42,673 bases of DNA, from positions 1 through 42,673 of IMG/VR virus record IMGVR_UViG_3300007516_000038; one strand, 5' to 3'. Under the pieces are notes generated by a model. That model made no database searches. It saw only the letters and a list, made by a program, of their open reading frames with translations, and was not told where the DNA came from. Position 1 is the stretch's first letter. Each line of letters opens with the position of its first letter. This document shows positions 16,123-23,220 of the stretch, one piece after another. The position numbers and the translations under genes are program-made. The DNA comes from a virus.

Positions 16123-18009
16123 ATGTCAGAAAAAATTCTATCAGATGCGTTCGTCAACAAATATAAAAATAAAAACCCAGACTGGGGATTTAATGGTCTC
16201 GGTTATATCGTATATAAGCGAACATATTCACGCATCAAGGGCGATGGAACAAAAGAAGAATGGTTTGAGACAGTCGAACGTTGTATAAATGGTGCCCAAG
16301 ATATTGGAGCAAAGTATACAAAAGAAGAAGCTGAGCGACTATACGACTTGGTATTCAATCTAAAGTGTAATTTTGCCGGACGTATGTTGTGGCAACTTGG
16401 TGCACCTACGGTGGCTCGTTACGGTGGCGCTTCGCTTTTAAACTGCTGGTTTGTCTCCATGAATGATATTGAAGATTTCTGCTTTGTATTTGAAAATCTC
16501 ATGCTAGGCGGCGGAGTAGGGTTTTCCGTTCAGAGGGCTGATATTCACGAATTACCAAAAGTAAAAGCTGGCGTCAGTGTCATACACCAATCTACAAAAG
16601 ATACAGACTTCATTGTCCCAGACTCTCGCGAAGGTTGGGTTAGTCTTTTGAGAAAAGTGGTTGATTCATTTTTTGTATCTGGAAAATCATTTACATATTC
16701 TACAATTTTAGTCCGTGGGTCTGGTGAGAAGATTTCTGGATTTGGTGGAACCGCTTCCGGTCCTACGATATTGGTAACTGGTATCGAACAAATCATTTCT
16801 GTTCTACAAGGTCGTGAGGGCAAGAAACTGCGCTCCATTGACGTACTCGATATCAATAATATCATTGGTTCAGTCGTGGTGGCCGGTAATGTGAGAAGAT
16901 GTTTGCCTGATAACTACCTAGTATATACTGAAAGGGGGAGTGTTGCATTGTCAGATATAAAAGTTGGGGATAATGTTAAAACCGCTTATGGATATAAAAA
17001 AGTAAATGCAGTATTTGACCAGGGAACACAGAATGTATCAACCATAAAGACTATCGACGGAGAAACCTTTTCAGCAACCAAAAACCACAGACTTCTTATT
17101 TATAATAAAGTAAATGGTATGGAATGGAAGAGTGAAGATGAAATCAACAAGGAGACAGATTTTCTAGTAAAACCTAAAAATCTTGTAATCGAAACAAAAA
17201 GTAAATACACTTATGAGATTAAAAAAGAAAAAAATTTAGAAGATTTCAATCTTGAAGATTATGACCTTATTCCAATAGTGGAAATTGAATATGATACTCA
17301 CACGACTAAAACTATAGACATTGAAGTTGATGAGAAAAATTATTTCTATGTAGCGAATCCAGAAAATAATACATTTATTGTAAGTCATAATTCTGCTCAG
17401 ATTGCTATTGGCGACCCAGATGACCATCTTTACATTCGCGCTAAAAATTGGGCGGATGGAAACATTCCTAATTGGAGAAATAAATCCAACAACTCAATCT
17501 ATGCTGATAGTTTCAATCAAATATCTCGGGACATTTGGGAGACCGGCTATCAGAAAGATGCTGAAACAGGAATGGCTAAGGGAGAACCTTATGGATTTAT
17601 CAATATTCCATTGGCTCAAAAATTTGGACGCTTGATTGATGGTCCGATGAAGGATAATAAAATGTATCCGACAAACAAAGATAACTGTGAAGGCGTGAAT
17701 CCTTGTCTAACAGGTGATACACTGATACACACTTCTCGCGGAAATAAAAAACTTGAAGATGTTATCAAAGATGTAAAAAATGGAGATATTGTGTGGGCTT
17801 CATCTCTTGACATAAAAACAGGAATTTTAGAAAATTCTCCAATAGAAACCGGCGACCTTACAAGAAAACAGGCCGACATCATAGAGCTGGAACTCGAAGA
17901 TGGAACAACGATAAAGATGACACCAAATCATCTTGTATACACAGAAAACAGGGGATATGTTAAGGCCTCAATTTTAACACCCGATGACGTTTTGCTAAAA
18001 ATAATCTGA
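16123..18009 (+). CDS. nrdJ: Class II (B12-dependent) ribonucleotide reductase, N-part with two intein segments
   Basis: The product is 628 residues. Residues 1-259 and 424-527 are reductase: LLNCWF with redox Cys108 (Cys119 in the Lactobacillus enzyme), NLMLGGGVGFSVQ, and VVAGNVRR/SAQIAIGDPDDH. The series matches the monomeric ribonucleoside-triphosphate reductase family, which uses adenosylcobalamin instead of a diiron subunit. Residues 260-423 are a complete cis mini-intein. Residues 528-628 are the N-half of a split intein that cuts the enzyme just before its radical cysteine. With the downstream part the mature enzyme would be about 658 residues, somewhat shorter than the Lactobacillus protein. 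No NrdA/NrdB pair is visible nearby, so this probably supplies the phage dNTPs. Confidence 0.9.
   Translation: MSEKILSDAFVNKYKNKNPDWGFNGLGYIVYKRTYSRIKGDGTKEEWFETVERCINGAQDIGAKYTKEEAERLYDLVFNLKCNFAGRMLWQLGAPTVARYGGASLLNCWFVSMNDIEDFCFVFENLMLGGGVGFSVQRADIHELPKVKAGVSVIHQSTKDTDFIVPDSREGWVSLLRKVVDSFFVSGKSFTYSTILVRGSGEKISGFGGTASGPTILVTGIEQIISVLQGREGKKLRSIDVLDINNIIGSVVVAGNVRRCLPDNYLVYTERGSVALSDIKVGDNVKTAYGYKKVNAVFDQGTQNVSTIKTIDGETFSATKNHRLLIYNKVNGMEWKSEDEINKETDFLVKPKNLVIETKSKYTYEIKKEKNLEDFNLEDYDLIPIVEIEYDTHTTKTIDIEVDEKNYFYVANPENNTFIVSHNSAQIAIGDPDDHLYIRAKNWADGNIPNWRNKSNNSIYADSFNQISRDIWETGYQKDAETGMAKGEPYGFINIPLAQKFGRLIDGPMKDNKMYPTNKDNCEGVNPCLTGDTLIHTSRGNKKLEDVIKDVKNGDIVWASSLDIKTGILENSPIETGDLTRKQADIIELELEDGTTIKMTPNHLVYTENRGYVKASILTPDDVLLKII
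16900..17391 (+). other. Cis mini-intein in nrdJ
   Basis: It spans 164 residues (260-423 of the host ORF), from Cys1 after NVRR to VSHN before Ser. Block A (CLPDNYLVYT), block B with TKNHRL, block F (IDIEVDEKNYFYV) and block G (FIVSHN) are all present. The space for an endonuclease holds only a short charged linker near residues 355-380 with no LAGLIDADG or HNH motif. It should splice but cannot home by itself. Confidence 0.88.
17704..18006 (+). other. Split intein, N-half (nrdJ)
   Basis: One hundred and one residues begin at Cys528 after GVNP. Block A is CLTGDTLIHT, block B is TPNHLVYT with His, and NRGYVKA then TPDDVLL precede the stop. Both the insertion point and the motifs resemble the NrdJ-1 split intein reported from metagenomic phage sequence. 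Confidence 0.88.
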
Positions 18010-18224
18010 AGAAATGTCGCACGGATTTTACAATAAAGGATACCGTAGGAGAATACATCGTCGAATTAAAGGGGTACTTCAAGGACAGGCTGTATAAGGT
18101 GGATATTCTAAAAAAGGAATACCCCGACATAAAAATTATAGTCATAGATAATATAAAGACATACACAAGCAGCTATAGAAAAGAATTAAAATTATGGAAA
18201 CAACTAATCAAACAGAACGCGTAG
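17988..18224 (+). pseudogene. Remnant of a PD-(D/E)xK-type nuclease between split-intein halves
   Basis: A frame opens after a stop at 17985-17987 and runs 78 codons to TAG at 18222-18224. It overlaps the end of the N-intein and the start of the C-intein ORF in a different frame. It reads CRTDFTIKD, then YIVELKGYF, then LKKEYPDIKIIVIDN. A DF followed about 15 residues later by ExK with a trailing GYF, and an LK..YP.IKI strand, is the core of T7-endonuclease-like or Vsr-like PD-(D/E)xK nucleases. There is no in-frame ATG or GTG near the start and the N-terminal part is missing. It therefore looks like a fossil of a free-standing homing nuclease. Fold assignment is by eye. Confidence 0.55.
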
Positions 18225-18352
18225 AAAATACGGACTTACCCTATAAACGTATAAAAATCAAAAGCATTAGAGTTGTTGAAAACGCTGATGTGTATGATAT
18301 AACGGTCGCGAAAAACGAAAACTTTTTTGCGAACGATGTGTTAGTTCATAAC
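18194..18352 (+). other. Split intein, C-half (nrdJ)
   Basis: Fifty-three residues: a polar start, then IKSIRVVENADVYDITV and NENFFAND (block F) and VLVHN (block G) before Cys. The start ATG lies inside the out-of-frame nuclease remnant. The halves are separated by 187 bases, far more than in the helicase intein. Confidence 0.88.
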
Positions 18353-19240
18353 TGCGCAGAAATTACTTTGGGAGATGGTGAAGCTTGTAACCTATGTGAA
18401 TTGTATTTAAACAACATTACATCACAAGAAGAATTGAACGAATGCGCCAAACTTCTTTACAAGACACAAAAAGCTATTTGGACTCTACCATTTCACTATG
18501 AAAAAACAAAAGCGATTGTTAAAAAGAATATGAGAATCGGTCTTGGCGTAACAGGAGTCTGTCAGTCTATGGATAAGCTCGATTGGTTGGATAACTGCTA
18601 TAAGGAACTTCGTAAGTATGATGCTGAATGGAGCAAGGCCTGTGGCTATCCTGTTAGTATTAAACTCACAACAGTAAAGCCTTCTGGAACGTTAAGTTTA
18701 TTGGCTGGCTCCACACCAGGCGGCCATCCGGCCTTCGCCAACTACTACATTCGTCGAGTCCAAATGGGCTCTGGCGATAAACTGATTCCGATTTGTAAAG
18801 AACTTGGTTATAATATTGAATATCTCGTTCGATTAGATGGAACTCTTGACCGAGAGAATGTGGTTGTCGAATTTCCATGTGCTGATGGGAAAAATGCTAT
18901 TTTAGCAAATGACATGGGAGCGATAAACCAACTTGAACTTGTTAAAAAATTACAAACCATTTGGGCCGATAATGCTGTCTCTGTTACCATTTATTATAAG
19001 GAAGAGGAATTGACTGACATCAAAGACTGGATGAAGAAGAATTACGAGACCAGTCTTAAATCGGTCAGCTTCCTTCTTCATTCTGGACACGGATTTCGCC
19101 AAGCCCCATACGAAGAAATTACTGAAGAAAAATACAAAGAGCTCTCAAAAAACGTTAAGCCGATATCAACCATAAAACATGACATTGGTTCGGAGAGTCT
19201 CGACGTTGAATGTGCCGGAGGGGCATGTCCTATCAAATAA
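18194..19240 (+). CDS. nrdJ: Class II ribonucleotide reductase, C-intein fused to C-part
   Basis: The product is 348 residues, of which 53 are C-intein. The reductase part begins CAEITLGDGEACNLCEL: Cys54 corresponds to the thiyl-radical Cys408 of the Lactobacillus enzyme. Glu56 corresponds to Glu410, and the Cys eleven residues after Cys54 to the redox Cys419, with spacing conserved exactly. KPSGTLSLLAG and HPAFANYYIRR are conserved barrel segments. The C-terminus ECAGGACPIK carries the swinging redox pair Cys340/Cys345 typical of this family. The stop overlaps the next gene (TAATG). Activity requires splicing to the upstream part, since the radical Cys is itself the +1 splicing residue. Confidence 0.9.
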   Translation: METTNQTERVENTDLPYKRIKIKSIRVVENADVYDITVAKNENFFANDVLVHNCAEITLGDGEACNLCELYLNNITSQEELNECAKLLYKTQKAIWTLPFHYEKTKAIVKKNMRIGLGVTGVCQSMDKLDWLDNCYKELRKYDAEWSKACGYPVSIKLTTVKPSGTLSLLAGSTPGGHPAFANYYIRRVQMGSGDKLIPICKELGYNIEYLVRLDGTLDRENVVVEFPCADGKNAILANDMGAINQLELVKKLQTIWADNAVSVTIYYKEEELTDIKDWMKKNYETSLKSVSFLLHSGHGFRQAPYEEITEEKYKELSKNVKPISTIKHDIGSESLDVECAGGACPIK

Positions 19241-19428
19241 TGAGTACGATAAATATGTGTGTGTGTTTCGATACAACTTTTGATAAATTAAAAATTATGG
19301 CCGACCAAAAAAATCTAACAACTCTACAAGAAATCCGTGAAGAAACCGGTTGCGGTACAATGTGTCAATTATGCTTTCCGTTTATAGAAACGATGTTAAA
19401 AACGGGTCAACTAGAATTTGAAATATGA
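19240..19428 (+). CDS. BFD-like [2Fe-2S] protein
   Basis: The product is 62 residues from the ATG overlapping the reductase stop (TAATG); an upstream in-frame ATG at 19210 would overlap the reductase by ten codons. Cysteines fall as CVC (7, 9) and CQLC (42, 45), that is C-x-C-x32-C-x2-C. This is the signature of bacterioferritin-associated ferredoxin-type [2Fe-2S] domains, and the helix TTLQEIREETGCG between them fits. An extra Cys38 is present. Such domains bind one [2Fe-2S] cluster and pass electrons. Its coupling to nrdJ suggests it serves the reductase, for example in re-reducing its C-terminal Cys pair or in cobalamin reduction; that link is inference. Confidence 0.75.
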   Translation: MSTINMCVCFDTTFDKLKIMADQKNLTTLQEIREETGCGTMCQLCFPFIETMLKTGQLEFEI

Positions 19429-19961
19429 AATACACATTCCCCCTACTCCTTACCGCATTTGTTGTTCTTTTCCGGCTCGCCGGAATTGAATATGATATCC
19501 TTCTTAACGTGACGCCGCTGTTTGCATTGTTTTTATGCTTTCGAAAAGAATTAACCAATTATGTTCATATTCCACTTATAGGTTATATTATTTCCGATTG
19601 CGTCATTAATTGGCACTATAATATGCCCATGGTTGGCTGGAACATGATGTTCATGATGTTATTTTTATATTCAATACACTGTCTTGGAAGATTAAAACAG
19701 ATGAATTTAATTCTAAAGACATTTGTTGCGACGACATCGTATTTTCTGTTGACAAGTACATTTGCGTGGTCGATTAATCCAATCTACGGAAACGGAATAC
19801 ATGAATGGTTCAACGCGGTGGTTTATGGCATGCCACAATATACACCGGCGTGGGTATTTTATATCAAATCTCTTTTCGGGAACCTCGGCTTCGTAGTGTT
19901 ATTTGAATTGGTAAGAAATATCCAATTCTCAGAAAAGCAAATTTTGAATTTTAAGCGTTGA
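19425..19961 (+). CDS. Multi-pass membrane protein (DUF6580 / ECF S-component-like)
   Basis: The product is 178 residues with five or six hydrophobic segments: about 4-20, 26-40, 47-62, 70-87, 97-113 and 142-162. LFRLAGIEYDILLNVTPLFALFL and the later FFxN-like FYIKSLFGNLGFV follow the outline of DUF6580 proteins, which resemble substrate-binding S components of ECF vitamin transporters. Its start overlaps the BFD gene stop (ATGA), so reductase, ferredoxin and membrane protein form one translationally linked set. A role in cobalamin or cobalt acquisition would fit a B12-dependent reductase, but no substrate can be read from sequence. A holin is less likely given its size and placement. Confidence 0.65.
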   Translation: MKYTFPLLLTAFVVLFRLAGIEYDILLNVTPLFALFLCFRKELTNYVHIPLIGYIISDCVINWHYNMPMVGWNMMFMMLFLYSIHCLGRLKQMNLILKTFVATTSYFLLTSTFAWSINPIYGNGIHEWFNAVVYGMPQYTPAWVFYIKSLFGNLGFVVLFELVRNIQFSEKQILNFKR

Positions 19962-19986
19962 CATTGTGACCTACATTTTGTATTGT
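19958..19986 (+). promoter_or_regulatory. Promoter, TTGACA-17-TATTGT
   Basis: An exact -35 hexamer overlaps the TGA stop of the membrane gene (stop at 19959-19961), and TATTGT follows after 17 bases. The start of the next gene is at 19997. The same -35/-10 pair occurs before rIIA (26942). Confidence 0.75.
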
Positions 19987-19996
19987 GGGTTATTAA

Positions 19997-20797
19997 ATGA
20001 GCAACTCTATTTCGTTCGTAGATACATCTAAAATATTCCTACGGGAGATTAATCATCTCATCGCTAAAGATATAATTGTTAAGAACCATTATTCCCACAA
20101 GTGGAGTTTGTGTTCGGTGGCCTTAGGTGTATTTTTAAAACAAGAACCGAGTGAATCCAGTTTTTTTGAAAACGACACGGAAAAATTGATTGGGTGTCTC
20201 ATTTATGGGAATCCCGTTGGGCGGTCTGCTGCAGCATCAATCTCCGAAAGCCTTAATATCAATGAGGTTTATGAACTTGTCAGACTGTGGATAGCCGATA
20301 TACCCAATGCAAAGAATATGGAGAGCTACTGCATCGGCCAAAGCTTTCACTGGTTACGTCAGAACCGACCAAAAATCAAAGCACTATTGAGCTATGCTGA
20401 CAATGAAGCTGGACACACGGGTATTATATATCAGAGTACCAATTGGTTATACCAAGGAAACTCACAATTAGCCCTTATGCCAAACTACAGCGTGTCCCTT
20501 ACACGTAATCCATATGAGTGGATTCATAGCCGAACTGTTTCAGAAAGATATGGTAGTCATAATGTTGACCACTTAAAGGAAGCTATTGGCCACACATTTT
20601 GGAGAAAAAAGGAATCCTCAAAACACCGCTACATTTACATCTTGTTAAAGGGTAAAGAGAGAAAAAAGATAATGGAGAACCTAAAGCACAAAACTTACCC
20701 ATATCCGAAACAGGATGTTCATTCGGATGAAATTTCAGAAGTATTTGTAAATCCAAAAGACTTTGACCCTAACACGGCAGAGGCATTTTTTGTATAA
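19997..20797 (+). CDS. Mom-like DNA modification protein (GNAT-related)
   Basis: The product is 266 residues. The order NHYSHK (30-35), LIGCLIYGNPVG (65-75), EVYELVRLWIAD (90-101), KNMESYCIGQS (106-116) and SYADNEAGHTGIIYQSTNW (132-150) is the pattern of phage Mu Mom and related proteins, which sit on a GNAT-like fold. Mu Mom converts adenine in DNA to an N6-methylcarbamoyl form that blocks restriction enzymes. The last 80 residues are basic and extended. It has its own strong promoter, consistent with early expression. Family assignment is by eye; the substrate in this phage is unknown. Confidence 0.7.
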   Translation: MSNSISFVDTSKIFLREINHLIAKDIIVKNHYSHKWSLCSVALGVFLKQEPSESSFFENDTEKLIGCLIYGNPVGRSAAASISESLNINEVYELVRLWIADIPNAKNMESYCIGQSFHWLRQNRPKIKALLSYADNEAGHTGIIYQSTNWLYQGNSQLALMPNYSVSLTRNPYEWIHSRTVSERYGSHNVDHLKEAIGHTFWRKKESSKHRYIYILLKGKERKKIMENLKHKTYPYPKQDVHSDEISEVFVNPKDFDPNTAEAFFV

Positions 20798-20833
20798 TAA
20801 GCAGACAGAATTATTGGTGCTTTGTTTGTTGTT

Positions 20834-20848
20834 TTCTCCATTGGAGAA
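20834..20848 (+). repeat. Perfect 15-base palindrome before an A/T element
   Basis: TTCTCCA-T-TGGAGAA is perfectly symmetrical and lies one base before the late-type element at 20850. It is too tight for an RNA terminator loop, so a protein-binding site is the better guess. Confidence 0.45.
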
Positions 20849-20849
20849 C

Positions 20850-20857
20850 TATTTATA
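20850..20857 (+). promoter_or_regulatory. Candidate late promoter element (TATTTATA)
   Basis: This is the same element class as at 2245 and 8956, 24 bases before the ATG at 20882. Confidence 0.4.
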
Positions 20858-20881
20858 TACAACACAACCCCCTATACAAGT

Positions 20882-21565
20882 ATGAACCGCGAAAAACTAA
20901 AGTCTGTTATCAAAAAGATGGTATTAAAAGAAATTACCATGAATCAATTTGGCACATCCGATCACTCGAAAGACGAAGAGGGTGTTAAGGCCTTGGAAAA
21001 GGCCGTTGGTAAGGACGGAAACGTATCTAACCCACCAGGCTCAGGGAAGGTTATTGCCAACACTCCTAAACATACGGTCAAATTAGTTAAAAATGCGAAC
21101 GACTTGTATGATGTTGAGTCTGTCACCAATGGAGCTGAACGTAAGGTCGCCAAGAGCCTCAAATTGGAAGATGCGGTTGAATTTATCAAGGGTCACGCTA
21201 AAGATACTGAAAAACCATCAACTAAAAAAGCCTATGATAAATCTGAGAAAGGATTTGGAAAGAGGGTTGAAGATGATAAAGAAGAGGTTGAAGACCAAAT
21301 GACCGATGTTGAAGATGAGACTCAACTTGACATCTCCGATGATAGTGATGAGAAGGCGGAGAAAAAGGTTGATAAAAAGCTCTCTCCAACAGGTGATGAT
21401 AACACAATGCAAATGGGCGGCGACCTCGTCGACAAAATTGAACGCATCATCGATATGGCTCTCCAAAAGAAGGTTAATTTGAAACCAGATAAAGACAAAG
21501 CAAGTCCTGATAAGTTGACCACGAAGTTGAAAGACACTCCAGTGCTCAAAGATAAGAAGAAATAA
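20882..21565 (+). CDS. Highly charged hypothetical protein
   Basis: The product is 227 residues from the ATG at 20882; a TTG 20 codons upstream keeps the frame open but crosses the promoter element and encodes an unrelated hydrophobic stretch. Residues 1-20 are a basic helix, 60-100 look folded (HTVKLVKNANDLYDVESV), and the rest is Lys/Asp/Glu-rich with an acidic centre and a Lys-rich end. One regular amphipathic helix (GDLVDKIERIIDMALQKK) lies near residue 180. Composition suggests a disordered, scaffold-like or core protein. It is preceded by the candidate late element. No family is recognised. Confidence 0.65.
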   Translation: MNREKLKSVIKKMVLKEITMNQFGTSDHSKDEEGVKALEKAVGKDGNVSNPPGSGKVIANTPKHTVKLVKNANDLYDVESVTNGAERKVAKSLKLEDAVEFIKGHAKDTEKPSTKKAYDKSEKGFGKRVEDDKEEVEDQMTDVEDETQLDISDDSDEKAEKKVDKKLSPTGDDNTMQMGGDLVDKIERIIDMALQKKVNLKPDKDKASPDKLTTKLKDTPVLKDKKK

Positions 21566-21573
21566 TCAATTTC

Positions 21574-22194
21574 ATGACTATGAAGTTGAAGAGTATATTA
21601 TCTGAGACTTCTCGCGTTGGAAAGACCTTTATATCAGTTGATATTCAACCGGAATACGAAAAGGCATTCGGTTTTAAGATTCATGAATATTGTGACTACT
21701 TAAACGAGAACGATTTTGGGCGATTGATTTTTTTGTACAACGGGCATGAGACGTTGGGAATGGTCACGGAAGAAGATTATAAATATTGGTTGTTTGAAGC
21801 CGGACTGACCGAAGAGACACTCAATACCATAAAATTTTATGATAAAGGGTATGCGTTTTTTAGATATTGTATGGACAACAACCTAGAGGATTCAGTTATT
21901 TCGAACTTTGTGAGATTCATGTATCAGAATGACGTGAGAGACTCACGAGACATGGACCGTGGTATGTGGGCAAAATATCTCCGAGAATACAGGCGGACTG
22001 ATAGGAAGGAAGTCTATGAGTTGCTACGAGATTCCGGCGACTGCGTGAATATTCCCGACTTGATGGATTATATCAAACAATTTCGTAACATCATACTTAC
22101 TGGTGGTGGAGTAAACGAATGTTTTAAAGAGGTCGAGATTGCGTTACAGGCTTTAAATTTGCCATACCAAGTGGAACAGAAATTTACATATTAG
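21574..22194 (+). CDS. Hypothetical protein of large phages
   Basis: The product is 206 residues, starting eight bases after the preceding stop; an ATG two codons in is an alternative start. The N-terminus (FISVDIQPEYEKAFGF) looks like the first strand and acidic loop of a Rossmann-like or PIN/hydrolase-like fold, and RLIFLYNGHETLGM reads as the next strand with a Gly loop. Later segments are helical, ending in a well-ordered block (IILTGGGVNECFKEVEIALQAL). The GGG loop and invariant-looking Asp/Gln could form an active site. I cannot name a family, and no metal-binding triad is complete by eye. Confidence 0.65.
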   Translation: MTMKLKSILSETSRVGKTFISVDIQPEYEKAFGFKIHEYCDYLNENDFGRLIFLYNGHETLGMVTEEDYKYWLFEAGLTEETLNTIKFYDKGYAFFRYCMDNNLEDSVISNFVRFMYQNDVRDSRDMDRGMWAKYLREYRRTDRKEVYELLRDSGDCVNIPDLMDYIKQFRNIILTGGGVNECFKEVEIALQALNLPYQVEQKFTY

Positions 22195-22197
22195 GGC

Positions 22198-22227
22198 TTG
22201 ACATTTGATAAACCGTCTTCCAAGATA
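22198..22227 (+). promoter_or_regulatory. Promoter candidate, TTGACA
   Basis: An exact TTGACA lies four bases after the preceding stop; the best -10 is AAGATA after 18 bases, which is weak. It would transcribe the 250-base gap containing the micro-ORF at 22262. Confidence 0.4.
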
Positions 22228-22261
22228 GGCGTCATAAACAAATCATGCATTCGTAGCTCAG

Positions 22262-22360
22262 ATGGCCGAATACGGTATGAAAATGTACTGCCCCAGCTAC
22301 TACACCTACATTCGTTACATGCTCGTGGTGCGTCAGGCTATCAAGATTCGTAGGACGTAA
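22262..22360 (+). CDS. Possible micro-ORF (32 aa)
   Basis: ATG to TAA encodes a Tyr-rich basic peptide (MAEYGMKMYCPSYYTYIRYM, then a cationic end RQAIKIRRT). It is the only coherent frame in the 252-base gap between two genes. The remainder of the gap (22361-22417) is A/T-rich with no other signal I can support. Confidence 0.3.
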   Translation: MAEYGMKMYCPSYYTYIRYMLVVRQAIKIRRT

Positions 22361-22417
22361 ACGTGTTGAACGATTGAGTTTAACTAAAAATCGACCAATG
22401 ATAAAATAAGTGTGTGT

Positions 22418-22450
22418 TCATGACCTATATATTATAATTATAGGTCATGA
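22418..22450 (+). promoter_or_regulatory. Perfect inverted repeat over -10 and start codon
   Basis: Arms TCATGACCTATA (22418-22429) and its exact complement (22439-22450) flank a 9-base spacer containing TATAAT (22433-22438). The ATG of the protease gene (22447) is inside the right arm. It may be a repressor operator over a nearly leaderless promoter, or an RNA hairpin hiding the start codon. Confidence 0.7.
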
Positions 22451-23220
22451 CACATCACTCTAAGAAAAATTCAAAATACGGTTGGAAACCTGATATAGCT
22501 GACTCTCGTGATAGAGTCTTAACAGTTGGTGTGCCTAAAAATTTATCGACGATTCCAAATCAAATTGATTTACGGGGGAAATGCTCTACTGTGGAGAATC
22601 AGTCTACTCTCGGTTCATGTACAGCAAATTCTGTTGTTGGAGCTTTGGAGTATCTTGAAATTTTAGATGAAAGTATGGAAACAGATTGTGAGAATTTTAG
22701 TCGATTGTTTGTGTACTACAACACACGGGAAATTGAAGGAAATATTGAAGTTGACAGTGGAGCGTCATTACGCTCAACGATACAGGCTTTAGCAACTCAC
22801 GGAACATGTGACGAACGGTTGTGGGACTATGACATTAACAAATTTAAGATTAAACCATTGGCGAATTGTTATGAAGCAGCTAAGACTCACAAGATTACTG
22901 AGTATGCTCGCTTAAATTCGTTGCCAGACATGTTGGCGTGTTTGGCAGCGGGTTTTCCCTTTGTGTTTGGATTCTCTGTCTACACAGAATTTGAAGGTCC
23001 GAATGTTGCTAAAACGGGAATTCTCGAACTTCCAAAACCGAACGAAACATTTCTAGGTGGGCACGCGGTGTGTGCAGTTGGTTACAATATTTCAGATGGT
23101 CAGCTTTTAGTTAGAAATAGCTGGGGCGAAGGTTGGGGGCAAAATGGATATTTTAAAATGCCATTTTCTTACATATCCAACCCAAATCTAGCAGCTGACG
23201 CTTGGACTATTCGTAAATAA
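22447..23220 (+). CDS. Papain-like (C1A) cysteine peptidase
   Basis: The product is 257 residues with the family's catalytic residues in order: NQSTLGSCTANS (oxyanion Gln52, nucleophile Cys58), GGHAVCAVGY (His206) and RNSWGEGWGQNGYF (Asn224). There is no signal peptide and no long propeptide, only about 50 residues before the Gln (KPDIADSRDR, IDLRGKCSTVENQ), so it is probably active in the cytoplasm or packaged. Papain-like enzymes are uncommon as phage prohead proteases, so processing of host proteins or an injected effector role are possible. It has its own palindrome-controlled start and faces the minus-strand kinase-like gene with no gap. Confidence 0.85.
   Translation: MTHHSKKNSKYGWKPDIADSRDRVLTVGVPKNLSTIPNQIDLRGKCSTVENQSTLGSCTANSVVGALEYLEILDESMETDCENFSRLFVYYNTREIEGNIEVDSGASLRSTIQALATHGTCDERLWDYDINKFKIKPLANCYEAAKTHKITEYARLNSLPDMLACLAAGFPFVFGFSVYTEFEGPNVAKTGILELPKPNETFLGGHAVCAVGYNISDGQLLVRNSWGEGWGQNGYFKMPFSYISNPNLAADAWTIRK

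Noticed and set aside
22247-22320. tRNA-like 5' half (GCATTCGTAGCTCAGATGG)
   Set aside because: No matching D-stem, T-arm or 3' acceptor strand follows; the bases fit a micro-ORF and a small hairpin better.
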